From NCBI RefSeq assembly GCF_007655135.1, contig NW_022204114.1, positions 1 to 64,000 on the forward strand: 64,000 nucleotides of DNA, written 5' to 3'. Each line of letters begins with the position of its first letter. The first letter of the stretch is position 1. A model generated the notes under the pieces. That model searched no databases, was not told where the DNA came from, and saw only the letters and a program-made list of their open reading frames with translations. This DNA comes from Punica granatum. Taxonomy: Eukaryota > Streptophyta > Magnoliopsida > Myrtales > Lythraceae. This document shows positions 13,301 to 27,209 of this stretch, piece after piece. The position numbers were made by a program, and so were the translations under genes.

Positions 13301-16300
13301 CTCTTGCAACCTTGCCGGTCCACTAACCCGTGCGAGCTTACTTACCTACACTGCAAGTTCGCCGAGCCACCACGCTCTTGCCTGTTGCAACCTTGCCGGG
13401 TTTGCTGACCCGTGTTAGCCTACTTTCCTGCACCGCAATTTCGCCGAGCCACCTCGCTCGTGCCTCTTCCTCCCTTGCTGGGTCTACTAACCCGTACGAG
13501 CTTACTTTCCTGCACCGCAAGTTCGTAGAGCCACCACGCTCGTGCCTCTTGCAACCTTGCCAGGTCTGCTAATCTGAGCGAGTTTCATTTCTTGCACCGC
13601 AAGTTCGCCGAGCCACAACGCTCGTGCCTCTTGCAACCTTGCGGGGTCGGCTAACCCGTTCGAGTTTACTTTCTTGCATCGAAAGTTCGCCGAGCCACCT
13701 CGCTCGTGCCTCTTGCAACCTTGCGGGTCGCTAACCCGTTCGAGTTTACTTTCTTGCATCGCAAGTTCGCCGAGCCGCCTCGTTCGTTCCTCTTGCAACC
13801 TTGCCGGGTCCGCTAACCCGTTCGAGCTTACTTTCCTACACCGCAAGTTCGCCGAGCCACCACACTCATGCCTTTTGCAACTATGCCGGGTTTGCTAACC
13901 CGTGTTAGCATACTTTCCTGCACCGCAAGTTTGCCGAGCCACCTCGCTCGTGCCTCTTGCAACCTTGCGGGGTCGGCTAACCCGTTCGAGTTTACTTTCT
14001 GCATCGCAAGTTCGCCGAGCCACCTCGTTCGTGCCTCTTGCAACTTGCCGGGTCCGCTAACCCGTGCGAGCTTACTTTCCTACACCGCAAGTTCGCCGAG
14101 CCACCACACTCAAGGCTTTTGGCAACTATGCCGGGTTTGCTAACCCATGTTAGCCTACTTTCCTGCCCGCAAGTTACCGAGCCACCTCGCTCGTGCCTCT
14201 TGCAACCTTGCGGGGTCGGCTAACCCGTTCGAATTTACTTTCTTGCATCGCAAGTTCGCCGAGCCACCTCGTTCGTGCCTCTTGCAACCTGCCGGTCCGC
14301 TAACCCGTGCGATCTTACTTTCCTACACTGCAAGTTCACCGTGCCACCACGCTCATGCCTGCCTGTTGCAACCTTGCCGGGTTTGCTAACTCGTGTTACT
14401 TACTTTCCTGCACCGTAAGTTCGTCGAGCCACCTCGCTCGTGCCTCTTCCTACCTTGCCGGGTCTACTAACCCGTACGAGCTTACTTTCCTGCATCGCAA
14501 GTTCGTTGAGCTACCACGCTCGTGCCTCTTGCAAACTTGCCAGATCTGCTAACCCGAGCAAGTTTCATTTCCTGCACCGCAAGTTCGCGGAGCCACCTCG
14601 CTCGTGCCTCTTGCAACCTTGCCAGGTCTGCTAACCCGAGCGAGTTTCATTTCTTGCACTGCAAGTTCGCCGAGCCACCTCGCTCGTGCCTCTTGAACCT
14701 TGCGGGGTCGGCTAAACCGTTCGAGTTTACTTTCTTGCATCGCAAGTTCGTCGAGCCACCTCGCTCGTGCCTCTTGCAACCTTGCCGGTCCACTAACCCG
14801 TGCGAGCTTACTTACCTACACTGCAAGTTCGCCGAGCCACCACGCTCTTGCCTGTTGCAACCTTGCCGGGTTTGCTGACCCGTGTTAGCCTACTTTCCTG
14901 CACCGCAATATCGCCGAGCCACCTCGCTCGTGCCTCTTCCTCCCTTGCTGGGTCTACTAACCCGTACGAGCTTACTTTCCTGCACCGCAAGTTCGTAGAG
15001 CCACCACGCTCGTGCCTCTTGCAACCTTGCCAGGTCTGCTAATCTGAGCGAGTTTCATTTCTTGCACCGCAAGTTTGCCGAGCCACCTCGTTCGTGCCTC
15101 TTGCAACCTTGCGGGGTCGGCTAACCCGTTCGAGTTTACTTTCTTGCATCGCAAGTTCGCCGAGCCGCCTCGTTCGTTCCTCTTGCAACCTTGCCGGGTC
15201 CGCTAACCCGTGCGAGCTTACTTTCCTACACCGCAAGTTCGCCGAGCCACCACACTCATGCCTTTTGCAACTATGCCGGGTTTGCTAACCCGTGTTAGCC
15301 TACTTTCCTGCACCGCAAGTTTGCCGAGCCACCTCGCTCGTGCCTCTTGCAACCTTGCAGGGTCGGCTAACCCGTTCGAGTTTACTTTCTTGCATCGCAA
15401 GTTCGCCGAGCCACCTCGTTCGTGCCTCTTGCAACCTTGCCGGGTCCGCTAACCCGTGCGAGCTTACTTTCCTACACCGCAAGTTCGCCGAGCCACCACA
15501 CTCAAGCTTTGGCAACTATGCCGGGTTTGCTAACCCATGTTAGCCAACTTTCCTGCACCGCAAGTTTGCCGAGCCACCTCGCTCGTGCCTCTAGCAACCT
15601 TGCGGGGTCGGCTAACCCGTTCGAGTTTACTTTCTTGCATCGCAAGTTCGCCGAGCCACCTCGTTCGTGCCTCTTGCAACCTTGCCGGGTCCGCTAACCC
15701 GTGCGATCTTACTTTCCTACACTGCAAGTTCGCCGTGCCACCACGCTCATGCCTGTTGCAAACCTTGCCGGGTTTGCTAACTCGTGTTAGCTTACTTTCC
15801 TTTCCTGCACCGTAAGTTCGTCGAGCCACCTCGCTCGTGCCTCTTCCTACCTTGCCGGGTCTACTAACCCGTACGAGCTTACTTTCCTGCATCGCAAGTT
15901 CGTTGAGCTACCACGCTCGTGCCTCTTGCAAACTTGCCAGATCTGCTAACCCGAGCAAGTTTCATTTCATTCCTGCACCGCAAGTTCGCGGAGCCACCTC
16001 GCTCGTGCCTCTTGCAACCTCTGCCAACCTGCCAGGTCTGCTAACCGAGCGAGTTTCATTTCTTGCACTGCAAGTTCGCCGAGCCACCTCGCTCGTGCCT
16101 CTTGAACCTTGCGGGGTCGGCTAAACCGTTCGAGTTTACTTTCTTGCATCGCAAGTTCGTCGAGCCACCTCGCTCGTGCCTCTTGCAACCTTGCCGGTCC
16201 ACTAACCCGTGCGAGCTTACTTACCTACACTGCAAGTTCGCCGAGCCACCACGCTCTTGCCTGTTGCAACCTTGCCGGGTTTGCTGACCCGTGTTAGCCT

Positions 16301-19300
16301 ACTTTCCTGCACCGCAATTTCGCCGAGCCACCTCGCTCGTGCCTCTTCCTCCCTTGCTGGGTCTACTAACCCGTACGAGCTTACTTTCCTGCACCGCAAG
16401 TTCGTAGAGCCACCACGCTCGTGCCTCTTGCAACCTTGCCAGGTCTGCTAATCTGAGCGAGTTTCATTTCTTGCACCGCAAGTTCGCCGAGCCACAACGC
16501 TCGTGCCTCTTGCAACCTTGCGGGGTCGGCTAACCCGTTCGAGTTTACTTTCTTGCATCGAAAGTTCGCCGAGCCACCTCGCTCGTGCCTCTTGCAACCT
16601 TGAGGGGTCGGCTAACCCGTTCGAGTTTACTTTCTTGCATCGCAAGTTCGCCGAGCCGCCTCGTTCGTTCCTCTTGCAACCTTGCCGGGTCCGCTAACCC
16701 GTTCGAGCTTACTTTCCTACACCGCAAGTTCGCCGAGCCACCACACTCATGCCTTTTGCAACTATGCCGGGTTTGCTAACCCGTGTTAGCATACTTTCCT
16801 GCACCGCAAGTTTGCCGAGCCACCTCGCTCGTGCCTCTTGCAACCTTGCGGGGTCGGCTAACCCGTTCGAGTTTACTTTCTTGCATCGCAAGTTCGCCGA
16901 GCCACCTCGTTCGTGCCTCTTGCAACCTTGCCGGGTCCGCTAACCCGTGCGAGCTTACTTTCCTACACCGCAAGTTCGCCGAGCCACCACACTCAAGGCT
17001 TTGGCAACTATGCCGGGTTTGCTAACCCATGTTAGCCTACTTTCCTGCACCGCAAGTTTGCCGAGCCACCTCGCTCGTGCCTCTTGCAACCTTGCGGGGT
17101 CGGCTAACCCGTTCGAATTTACTTTCTTGCATCGCAAGTTCGCCGAGCCACCTCGTTCGTGCCTCTTGCAACCTTGCCGGGTCCGCTAACCCGTGCGATC
17201 TTACTTTCCTACACTGCAAGTTCGCCGTGCCACCACGCTCATGCCTGTTGCAACCTTGCCGGGTTTGCTAACTCGTGTTAACTTACTTTCCTGCACCGTA
17301 AGTTCGTCGAGCCACCTCGCTCGTGCCTCTTCCTACCTTGCCGGGTCTACTAACCCGTACGAGCTTACTTTCCTGCATCGCAAGTTCGTTGAGCTACCAC
17401 GCTCGTGCCTCTTGCAAACTTGCCAGATCTGCTAACCCGAGCAAGTTTCATTTCCTGCACCGCAAGTTCGCGGAGCCACCTCGCTCGTGCCTCTTGCAAC
17501 CTTGCCAGGTCTGCTAACCCGAGCGAGTTTCATTTCTTGCACTGCAAGTTCGCCGAGCCACCTCGCTCGTGCCTCTTGAACCTTGCGGGGTCGGCTAAAC
17601 GTTCGAGTTTACTTTCTTGCATCGCAAGTTCGTCGAGCCACCTCGCTCGTGCCTCTTGCAACCTTGCCGGTCCACTAACCCGTGCGAGCTTACTTACCTA
17701 CACTGCAAGTTCGCCGAGCCACCACGCTCTTGCCTGTTGCAACCTTGCCGGGTTTGCTGACCCGTGTTAGCCTACTTTCCTGCACCGCAATTTCGCCGAG
17801 CCACCTCGCTCGTGCCTCTTCCTCCCTTGCTGGGTCTACTAACCCGTACGAGCTTACTTTCCTGCACCGCAAGTTCGTAGAGCCACCACGCTCGTGCCTC
17901 TTGCAACCTTGCCAGGTCTGCTAATCTGAGCGAGTTTCATTTCTTGCACCGCAAGTTCGCCGAGCCACAACGCTCGTGCCTCTTGCAACCTTGGGGTCGG
18001 CTAACCCGTTCGAGTTTACTTTCTTGCATCGAAAGTTCGCCGAGCCACCTCGCTCGTGCCTCTTGCAACCTTGAGGGGTCGGCTAACCCGTTCGAGTTTA
18101 CTTTCTTGCATCGCAAGTTCGCCGAGCCGCCTCGTTCGTTCCTCTTGCAACCTTGCCGGGTCCGCTAACCCGTTCGAGCTTACTTTCCTACACCGCAAGT
18201 TCGCCGAGCCACCACACTCATGCCTTTGCAACTATGCCGGGTTTGCTAACCCGTGTTAGCATACTTTCCTGCACCGCAAGTTTGCCGAGCCACCTCGCTC
18301 GTGCCTCTTGCAACCTTGCGGGGTCGGCTAACCCGTTCGAGTTTACTTTCTTGCATCGCAAGTTCGCCGAGCCACCTCGTTCGTGCCTCTTGCAACCTTG
18401 CCGGGTCCGCTAACCCGTGCGAGCTTACTTTCCTACACCGCAAGTTCGCCGAGCCACCACACTCAAGGCTTTGGCAACTATGCCGGGTTTGCTAACCCAT
18501 GTTAGCCTACTTTCCTGCACCGCAGTTTGCCGAGCCACCTCGCTCGTGCCTCTTGCAACCTTGCGGGGTCGGCTAACCCGTTCGAATTTACTTTCTTGCA
18601 TCGCAAGTTCGCCGAGCCACCTCGTTCGTGCCTCTTGCAACCTTGCCGGGTCCGCTAACCCGTGCGATCTTACTTTCCTACACTGCAAGTTCACCGTGCC
18701 ACCACGCTCATGCCTGTTGCAACCTTGCCGGGTTTGCTAACTCGTGTTAACTTACTTTCCTGCACCGTAAGTTCGTCGAGCCACCTCGCTCGTGCCTCTT
18801 CCTACCTTGCCGGGTCTACTAACCCGTATGAGCTTACTTTCCTGCATCGCAAGTTCGTTGAGCTACCACGCTCGTGCCTCTTGCAAACTTGCCAGATCTG
18901 CTAACCCGAGCAAGTTTCATTTCCTGCACCGCAAGTTCGCGGAGCCACCTCGCTCGTGCCTCTTGCAACCTTGCCAGGTCTGCTAACCCGAGCGAGTTTC
19001 ATTTCTTGCACTGCAAGTTCGCCGAGCCACCTCGCTCGTGCCTCTTGAACCTTGCGGGGTCGGCTAAACCGTTCGAGTTTACTTTCTTGCATCGCAAGTT
19101 CGTCGAGCCACCTCGCTCGTGCCTCTTGCAACCTTGCCGGTCCACTAACCCGTGCGAGCTTACTTACCTACACTGCAAGTTCGCCGAGCCACCACGCTCT
19201 TGCCTGTTGCAACCTTGCCGGGTTTGCTGACCCGTGTTAGCCTACTTTCCTGCACCGCAATATCGCCGAGCCACCTCGCTCGTGCCTCTTCCTCCCTTGC

Positions 19301-20330
19301 TGGGTCTACTAACCCGTACGAGCTTACTTTCCTGCACCGCAAGTTCGTAGAGCCACCACGCTCGTGCCTCTTGCAACCTTGCCAGGTCTGCTAATCTGAG
19401 CGAGTTTCATTTCTTGCACCGCAAGTTCGCCGAGCCACAACGCTCGTGCCTCTTGCAACCTTGCGGGGTCGGCTAACCCGTTCGAGTTTACTTTCTTGCA
19501 TCGAAAGTTCGCCGAGCCACCTCGCTCGTGCCTCTTGCAACCTTGCGGGGTCGGCTAACCCGTTCGAGTTTACTTTCTTGCATCGCAAGTTCGTCGAGCC
19601 GCCTCGTTCGTTCCTCTTGCAACCTTGCCGGGTCCGCTAACCCGTTCGAGCTTACTTTCCTACACCGCAAGTTCGCCGAGCCACCACACTCATGCCTTTT
19701 GCAACTATGCCGGGTTTGCTAACCCGTGTTAGCATACTTTCCTGCACCGCAAGTTTGCCGAGCCACCTCGCTCGTGCCTCTTGCAACCTTGCGGGGTCGG
19801 CTAACCCGTTCGAGTTTACTTTCTTGCATCGCAAGTTCGCCGAGCCACCTCGTTCGTGCCTCTTGCAACCTTGCCGGGTCCGCTAACCCGTGCGAGCTTA
19901 CTTTCCTACACCGCAAGTTCGCCGTGCCACCACGCTCATGCCTGTTGCAACCTTGCCGGGTTTTCTAACTCGTGTTAGCTTACTTTCCTGCACCGTAAGT
20001 TCGTCGAGCCACCTCGCTCATGCCTCTTCCTACCTTGCCGGGTCTACTAACCCGTACGAGCTTACTTTCCTGCATCGCAAGTTCGTTGAGCTACCACGCT
20101 CGTGCCTCTTGCAACCTTGCCAGATCTGCTAACCCGAGCGAGTTTCATTTCCTGCACCGCAAGTTCGCGGAGCCACCTCGCTCGTGCCTCTTGCAACCTT
20201 GCCCGGTCTGCTAACCCGAGCGAGTTTCATTTCTTGCACCGCAAGATCGCCGAGCCACCTCGCTCGTGCCTCTTGCAACCTTGCGGTGTCGGCTAACCCG
20301 TTCGAGGTTACTTTCTTGCATCGCAAGTTC
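10380..20330 (+). repeat. 18-monomer higher-order repeat (about 1.47 kb), about seven copies
   Basis: A marker monomer that reads CTTACTTACCTACACTGC, followed by one with CTCTTCCTCCCTTGCTGGG, starts at about 10,380, 11,849, 13,330, 14,800, 16,209, 17,682 and 19,152. The intervals are 1,469, 1,481, 1,470, 1,409, 1,473 and 1,470 bp, close to 18 x 82 = 1,476. Each unit also contains a short monomer reading CCTCTTGAACCTTGCGGGG (two bases missing). Copies look almost identical except for scattered small indels. The 14,800-16,209 copy is about one monomer short. This is the most homogenised and so probably most recently amplified part of the left array. Confidence 0.9.
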
Positions 20331-21099
20331 GCCGAGCCTCATGCGACTTCGCCGAGCCTCTTGCAAGTTCATTGAGCCACCACGCTCGTGCCCCTTGCAA
20401 CCTTGCCGAGTCTGCTAATCCGTGCGATTTTATTTTCCTGCCTCGCAAATTCGCCGAGCCACCTCGCCCGTGCTTCTTGCAACCTTGCCGAGTCTGCAAA
20501 CCCGTGCGACCTTACTTTCCTGCACCGCAAGTTCGCCTAACCACCTCGCTCGTGCCTCTTGCAACCTTGCCAGGTCTGCTAACCCGAGCGAGTTTCATTT
20601 CTTGCACCGCGAGTTCGCCGAGCCACCTCGCTTGTGCCTCTTGCAACCTTGCGGGGTCGGCTAACCCGTTCGAGTTTACTTTCTTGCATCGCAAGTTCGC
20701 CGAGCCGCCTCATTCGTTCCTCTTGCAACCTTGCCGGGTCCGCTAACCCGTTCGAGCTTACTTTCCTACACCGGTAATTCGCCGAGCCACCACGCTCATG
20801 CCTTTTGCAACCTTGTCGGGTTTGCGAACCCGTGTTAGCTTAGTTTTGTGCACCGCGAATTCGCCGAGCCCCCTGACTCGTGCCTCTTGCAACCTTGCCG
20901 GGTCAGCTATCCCGTGAGAGATTACTTTCCTGCACCACAAGTTCATTGAGCGTCCACGCTCGTGGCTCTTGCAACCTGTCGGGTCTGCTAACCCGTGCGA
21001 GTTTACTTTCCTGCACCGCAAGTTCTCCGAACCACCTCGCTCGTGCCTCCGGCAACCTTGCTAGGTCTGCTAACCCGTGCGAGTTTACTTTCCTGAACC

Positions 21100-24000
21100 G
21101 CAAGTTCGCCGAGCCACCTCGCTCGTGCCGCTTGCAACCTTGCCCGGTCTGCTAACCCGTGCGAGCTTACTTTCTTGCACCGCAAGTTCATTGAGCCACC
21201 ATGCTCGTGCCCCTTGCAACCTTGCCGAGTCAGCTAATCCGTGCGATTTTACTTTCTTGCCTCGCAAGTTCGCCGAGCCACCTCGCTCGTGCCTCTTGCA
21301 ACCTTGCCAGGTCTGCTAACCTGAGCGAATTTCATTTCTTGCACTGCAAGTTCGCCGAGCCACCTCGCTCGTGCCTCTTGAACCTTGCGGGGTCGGCTAA
21401 ACCGTTCGAGTTTACTTTCTTGCATCGCAAGTTCGTCGAGCCACCTCGCTCGTGCCTCTTGAAACCTTGCCGGTCCACTAACCCGTGCGAGCTTACTTAC
21501 CTACACCGCAAGTTCGCCGAGCCACCACGCTCATGCCTGTTGCAACCTTGCCGGGTTTGCTAACCCGTGTTAGCCAACTTTCCTGCACCGCAATTTCGCC
21601 GAGCCACCTCGCTCGTGCCTCTTCCTCCATTGCTGGGTCTACTAACCCGTACGAGCTTACTTTCCTGCACCGCAATTTCGTAGAGCCACCACGCTCATGC
21701 CTCTTGCAACCTTGCCAGGTCTGCTAATCTGAGCGAGTTTCATTTCTTGCACCGCAAGTTCGCCGAGCCACCTCGCTCGTGCCTCTTGCAACCTTGCGGT
21801 GTCGGCTAACCCGTTCGAGTTTCCTTTCTTGCATCGAAAGTTCGCCGAGCCACCTCGTTCGTGCCTCTTGCAACCTTGCGGGGTCGGCTAACCCGTTCGA
21901 GTTTACTTTCTTGCATCGCAAGTTCGCCGTGCCGCCTCGTTCGTTCCTCTTGCAACATTGCCGGGTCCGCTAACCCGTGCGAGCTTACTTTCCTACACCG
22001 CAAGTTCGCCGAGCCACCACACTCATGCCTTTTGCAACTATGCCGGGTTTGCTAACCCGTGTTAGCCTACTTTCCTGCACCGCAAGTTGGCCGAGCCACC
22101 TCGCTCGTGCCTCTTGCAACCTTGCGGGGTCGGCTAACCCGTTCGAGTTTACTTTCTTGCATCGCAAGTTCGCCGAGCCACCTCGTTCGTGCCTCTTGCA
22201 ACCTTGCCGGGTCTGCTAACCCGTGCGAGCTTACTTTCCTACACCGCAAGTTCGCCGTGCCACCACGCTCATGCCTGTTGCAACCTTGCCGGGTTTGCTA
22301 ACCCGTGTTAGCCTACTTTCCTGCATCGCAAGTTCGCCGAGCCACCTTGCTCGTGCCTCTTGCAACCTTGTCGGGTCAGCTAACCCGTGCGAGCTTACTT
22401 TGCTGCACCGCAAGTTCGCCGAGCCACCTTGCTCGTGCCCTTTCCAACCTTGCCAAGTTTGCTAACGCGAGCGAGTTCCATTTCTTGCACCGCAAGTTCG
22501 CCAACCCAACCCGCTCGTGCCTCTTGCAACCAGGCGGGGTCGGCTAACTCGTTCGAGTTTACTTTCTTGCATCGAAAGTTCGTCGAGCCACCTCGTTGGT
22601 GCCTCATGCAACCTTGCCGAGTCCGCTAACCCGTGCGAGTTTACTTTTCTACACCGCAAGTTAGCCGAGCCACCACGCTCATGTCTGTTGCAACCTTGCC
22701 GGGTTTGCTAACCCGTGTTAGCCTACTTTCCTGCACCGCAAGTTCGCCGAGCCACCTCGCCCGTGCCTCTTCCTCCCTTGCCGGGTCTACTAACCCGTAC
22801 GAGCTTACTTTCCTGCACCGCAAGTTCGTAGAGCCACCACGCTCGCGCCTCTTGCAACCTTGCCAGGTCTGCAAACCTGAGCGAGTTTCATTTCTTGCAC
22901 CGCAAGTTCGCCGAGCCACCTCGCTCGTGCCTCTTTCAACCTTGCGGGGTCGGCTATCCCGTTCGAGTTTACTTCCTTGCATCGAAAGTTCGCCGAGTCA
23001 CCTCGTTCGTGGCTCTTGCAACCTTGCGGGGTCGGCTAACCCGTTCGAGTTTACTTTCTTGCATCGCAAATTCGCTGAGCCACCTCGTTCGTGCCTCTTG
23101 CAACCTTGCCGAGTCCGCTAACCCGTGCGAGCTTACTTTCCTACACCGCAAGTTCGCCGAGCCGCCACACCCATGCCTTTTGCATCTATGCCGGGTTTGC
23201 TAACCCGTGTTAGCCTACTTTCCTGCACCGCAAGTTTCCGAGCCACCTCGCTCGTGCCTCTTGTAACCTTACGGGGTCGGCTAACCCGTTCGAGTTTACT
23301 TTCTTGCATCGCAAGTTCGCCGAGCCACCTCGTTCGTGCCTCTTGCAACCATGCCGGGTCCGCTAACCCGTGAGAGCTTACTTTCCTACACCGTAACTTC
23401 GCCGTGCCACCACGCTCATGCCTGTTGCAACCTTGCCGGGTTTGCTAACCCGTGTTAGCTTACTTTCCTGCACCGTAAGTTCGTCGAGCCACCTCGCTCG
23501 TGTCTCTTCCAACCTTGCCGGGTCTACTAACACGTACGAGCTTACTTTCCTGCACCGCAAGTTCGTAGAGCTACCACGCTCGTGCCTCTTGCAACCTTGC
23601 CAGATCTGCTAACCCGAGCAAGTTTCATTTCTTGCACCGCACGTTCGCCGAGCCACCTCGCTCGTGCCTCTTGCAACCTTGCGGGGTCGGCTAACCCGTT
23701 CGAGTTTACTTTCTTGCATCGCAAGTTCGTCGAGCCACCTCCTTCGTGCCTCATGCAACCTTGCCGGGTCCGCTAAACCGTGCGAGCTGACTTTCCTACA
23801 CCGCAAGTTCGCCGAGCCACCACACTCATGCCTTTTGCAACTATGCCGGGTTTGCTAACCCGTGTTAGCCTACTTTCCAGCACCGCAAGTTTGCCGAGCC
23901 ACCTCGCTCGTGCCTCTTGCAACCTTGCGGGGTCGGCTAACCCGTTCGAGTTTACTTTCTTGCATCGCAAGTTCGCCGAGCCACCTCGTTCGTGCCTCTT

Positions 24001-27000
24001 GCAACCTTGCCGGGTCCGCTAACCCGTGCGAGCTTACTTTCCTAAACCGCAAGTTCGCCGTGCCACCACGCTCATGCCTGTTGCAACCTTGCCGGGTTTG
24101 CTAACCCGTGTTATCTTACTTTCCTGCACCGTAAGTTCGTCGAGCCACCTCGCTCGTGCCTCTTCCTACCTTGCCGGGTCTACTAACCCGTACGAGCTTG
24201 CTTTCCTTGCATCGCAAGTTCGCCGAGCCACCTCGTTCGTGCCTCTTGCAACCTTGCCGGGTCCGCTAACCCGTGCTAGCTTACTTTCCTGCACCGCAAG
24301 TTCATTGAGCCACCACGCTCGTGCCCCTTGCAACCTTGCCGAGTCTGCTAATTCGTGCGATTTTACTTTCTTGCCTCGCAAGTTCGCCGAGCCACCTCGC
24401 TCGTGCCTCTTGCAACCTTGCCAGGTCTGCTAACCCGAGCGAGTTTCATTTCTTGCACTGCAAGTTCGCCGAGCCACCTCGCTCGTGCCTCTTGAACCTT
24501 GCGGGGTCGGATAAACCGTTCGAGTTTACTTTCTTGCATCGCAAGTTCGTCGAGCCACCTCGCTCGTGTCTCTTGAAACCTTGCCGGTCCACTAACCCGT
24601 GCGAGCTTACTTACCTACACCGCAAGTTCGCCGAGCCACCACGCTCATGCCTGTTGCAACCTTGCCGGGTTTGCTAACCCGTGTTAGCCTACTTTCCTGC
24701 ACCGCAATTTCGCCGAGCCACCTCGCTCGTGCCTCTTCCTCCCTTGCTGGGTCTACTAACCTGTACGAGCTTACTTTCCTGCACCGCAAGTTCGTAGAGC
24801 CACCACGCTCGTGCCTCTTGAAACCTTGCCAGGTCTGCTAATCTGAGCGAGTTTCATTTCTTGCACCGCAAGTTCGCCGAGCCACCTCGCTCGTGCCTCT
24901 TGCAACCTTGCGGGGTCGGCTAACCCGTTCGAGTTTACTTTCTTGCATCGAAAGTTCGCCGAGCCACCTCGTTCGTGCCTCTTGCAACCTTCCGGGTCGG
25001 CTAACCCGTTCGAGTTTACTTTCTTGCATCGCAAGTTCGCCGAGCCGCCTCGTTCGTTCCTCTTGCAACCTCGCCGGGTCCGCTAACCCGTGCGAGCTTG
25101 CTTTCCTACACCGCAAGTTCGCCGAGCCACCACACTCATGCCTTTTGCAACTATGCCGGGTTTTCTAACCCGTGTTAGCGTACTTTCCTGTACCGCAAGT
25201 TTGCCGAGCCACCTCGCTCGTGCCTCTTGCAACCTTGCGGGGTCGGCTAACCCGTTCGAGTTTACTTTCTTGCATCGCAAGTTCGTCGAGCCACCTCGTT
25301 CGTGCCTATTGCAAACTTGCCGGGTCCGCTAACCCGTGCGACCTTACTTTCCTACACCGCAAGTTCGCCGTGCCACCACGCTCGTGCCTGTTGCAACCTT
25401 GCCGGGTTTGCTAACCCGTGTTAGCCTACTTTCCTGCATCGCAAGTTCGCCGAGCCAACTTGCTCGTGCCTCTTGCAACCTTGTCGGGTCAGCTATCCCG
25501 CGAGAGATTACTTTCCTGCACCACAAGTTCGCCGAGCAGCCTCGCTCGTGCTTCTTGCAACCTTGTCGGGTCTGCTAACCCGTGCGAGCTTACTTTGCTG
25601 CACCGCAAGTTCGCCGAGCCACCTTGCTCGTGCCTTTTCCAACCTTGCCAAGTCTGCTAACGCGAGCGAGTTCCATTTCTTGCACCGCAAGTTCGCCAAC
25701 CCAACCCGCTCGTGCCTCTTGCAACCTTGCGGGGTCGGCTAACTCGTTCGAGTTTACTTTCTTGCATCGAAAGTTCGTCGAGCCATCTCGTTGGTGCCTC
25801 ATGCAACCTTGCCGGGTCCGCTAACCCGTGCGAGTTTACTTTTCTACACCGCAAGTTAGCCGAGCCACCACGCTCATGTCTGTTGCAACCTTGCCGGGTT
25901 TCCTAACCCGTGTTAGCCTACTTTCCTGCACCGCAAGTTCGCCGAGCCACCTCGCCCGTGCCTCTTCCTCCCTTGCCGGGTCTACTAACCCGTACGAGCT
26001 TACTTTCCTGCACCGCAAGTTCGTAGATCCACCACGCTCGCGCCTCTTGCAACCTTGCCAGGTCTACAAACCTGAGCGAGTTTCAATTCTTGCACCGCAA
26101 GTTCGCCGAGCCACCTCGCTCGTGCCTCTTTCAACCTTGCGGGGTCGGCTATCCCGTTCGAGTTTACTTCCTTGCATCGAAAGTTCGCCGAGCCACCTCG
26201 TTCGTGCCTCTTGCAACATTGCGGGGTCGGCTAACCCGTTCGAGTTTACTTTCTTGCATCGCAAGTTCGCCGAGCCACCTCGTTCGTGCCTCTTGCAACC
26301 TTGCCGAGTCCGCTAATCCGTGCGAGCTTACTTTCCTACACCGCAAGTTCGCCGAGCCACCACACTTATGCCTTTTGCATCTATGCCGGGTTTGCTAACC
26401 CGTGTTAGCCTACTTTCCTGCACCGCAAGTTTCCGAGCCACCTCGCTCGTGCCTCTTGTAACCTTACGGGGTCGGCTAACCCGTTCGAGTTTACTTTCTT
26501 GCATCGCAAGTTCGCCGAGCCACCTCGTTCGTGCCTCTTGCAACCTTGCCGGGTCCGCTAACCCGTGAGAGCTTACTTTCCTACACCGTAAGTTCGCCGT
26601 GCCACCACGCTCATGCATGTTGCAACCTTGCCGGGTTTGCTAACCCGTGTTAGCTTACATTCCTGCACCGTAAGTTCGTCGAGCCACCTCGCTCGTGCCT
26701 CTTCCAACCTTGCCGGGTCTACTAACACGTACGAGCTTACTTTCCTGCACCGCAAGTTCGTAGAGCTACAACGCTCGTGCCTCTTGCAACCTTGCCAGAT
26801 CTGCTAACCCGAGCAAGTTTCATTTCTTGCACCGCACGTTCGCCGAGCCACCTCGCTCGTGCCTCTTGCAACCTTGTGGGGTCGGCTAACCCGTTCGAGT
26901 TTACTTTCTTGCATCGCAAGTTCGCCGAGCCACCTCCTTCGTGCCTCATGCAACCTTGCCGGATCCGCTAAACCGTGCGAGCTGACTTTCCTACACCGCA
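21100..27000 (+). repeat. 38/39-monomer higher-order repeat pair (3.11-3.20 kb)
   Basis: Two long blocks, about 21.1-23.8 kb and 24.2-27.0 kb, are homologous at an offset of 3,114 bp (38 monomers) in their first part and 3,195 bp (39 monomers) after about 22,380/25,500, where the second block has one extra monomer. Shared private markers include the TTTTCTACACCGCAAGTTAG monomer near 22,645 and 25,840 and the short monomer CCGCAAGTTTCCGAGCC near 23,230 and 26,425. Confidence 0.82.
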
Positions 27001-27209
27001 AGTTCGCCGAGCCACCTTGCTCGTGCCTCTTGCAACCTTGCCGGGTCAGCCATACCGTGAGAGATTACTTTCCTGCACCACAAGTTCGCCGAGCAGCCTC
27101 GCTCGTACGTCTTGTAACCTTGTCGGGTCTGCTCACCCGTGCGAGCTTACTTTCTTGCACCACAAGTTCGCCGAGCCGCCTTGCTCGTGCCTCTTGCAAC
27201 CTTGCCAGG

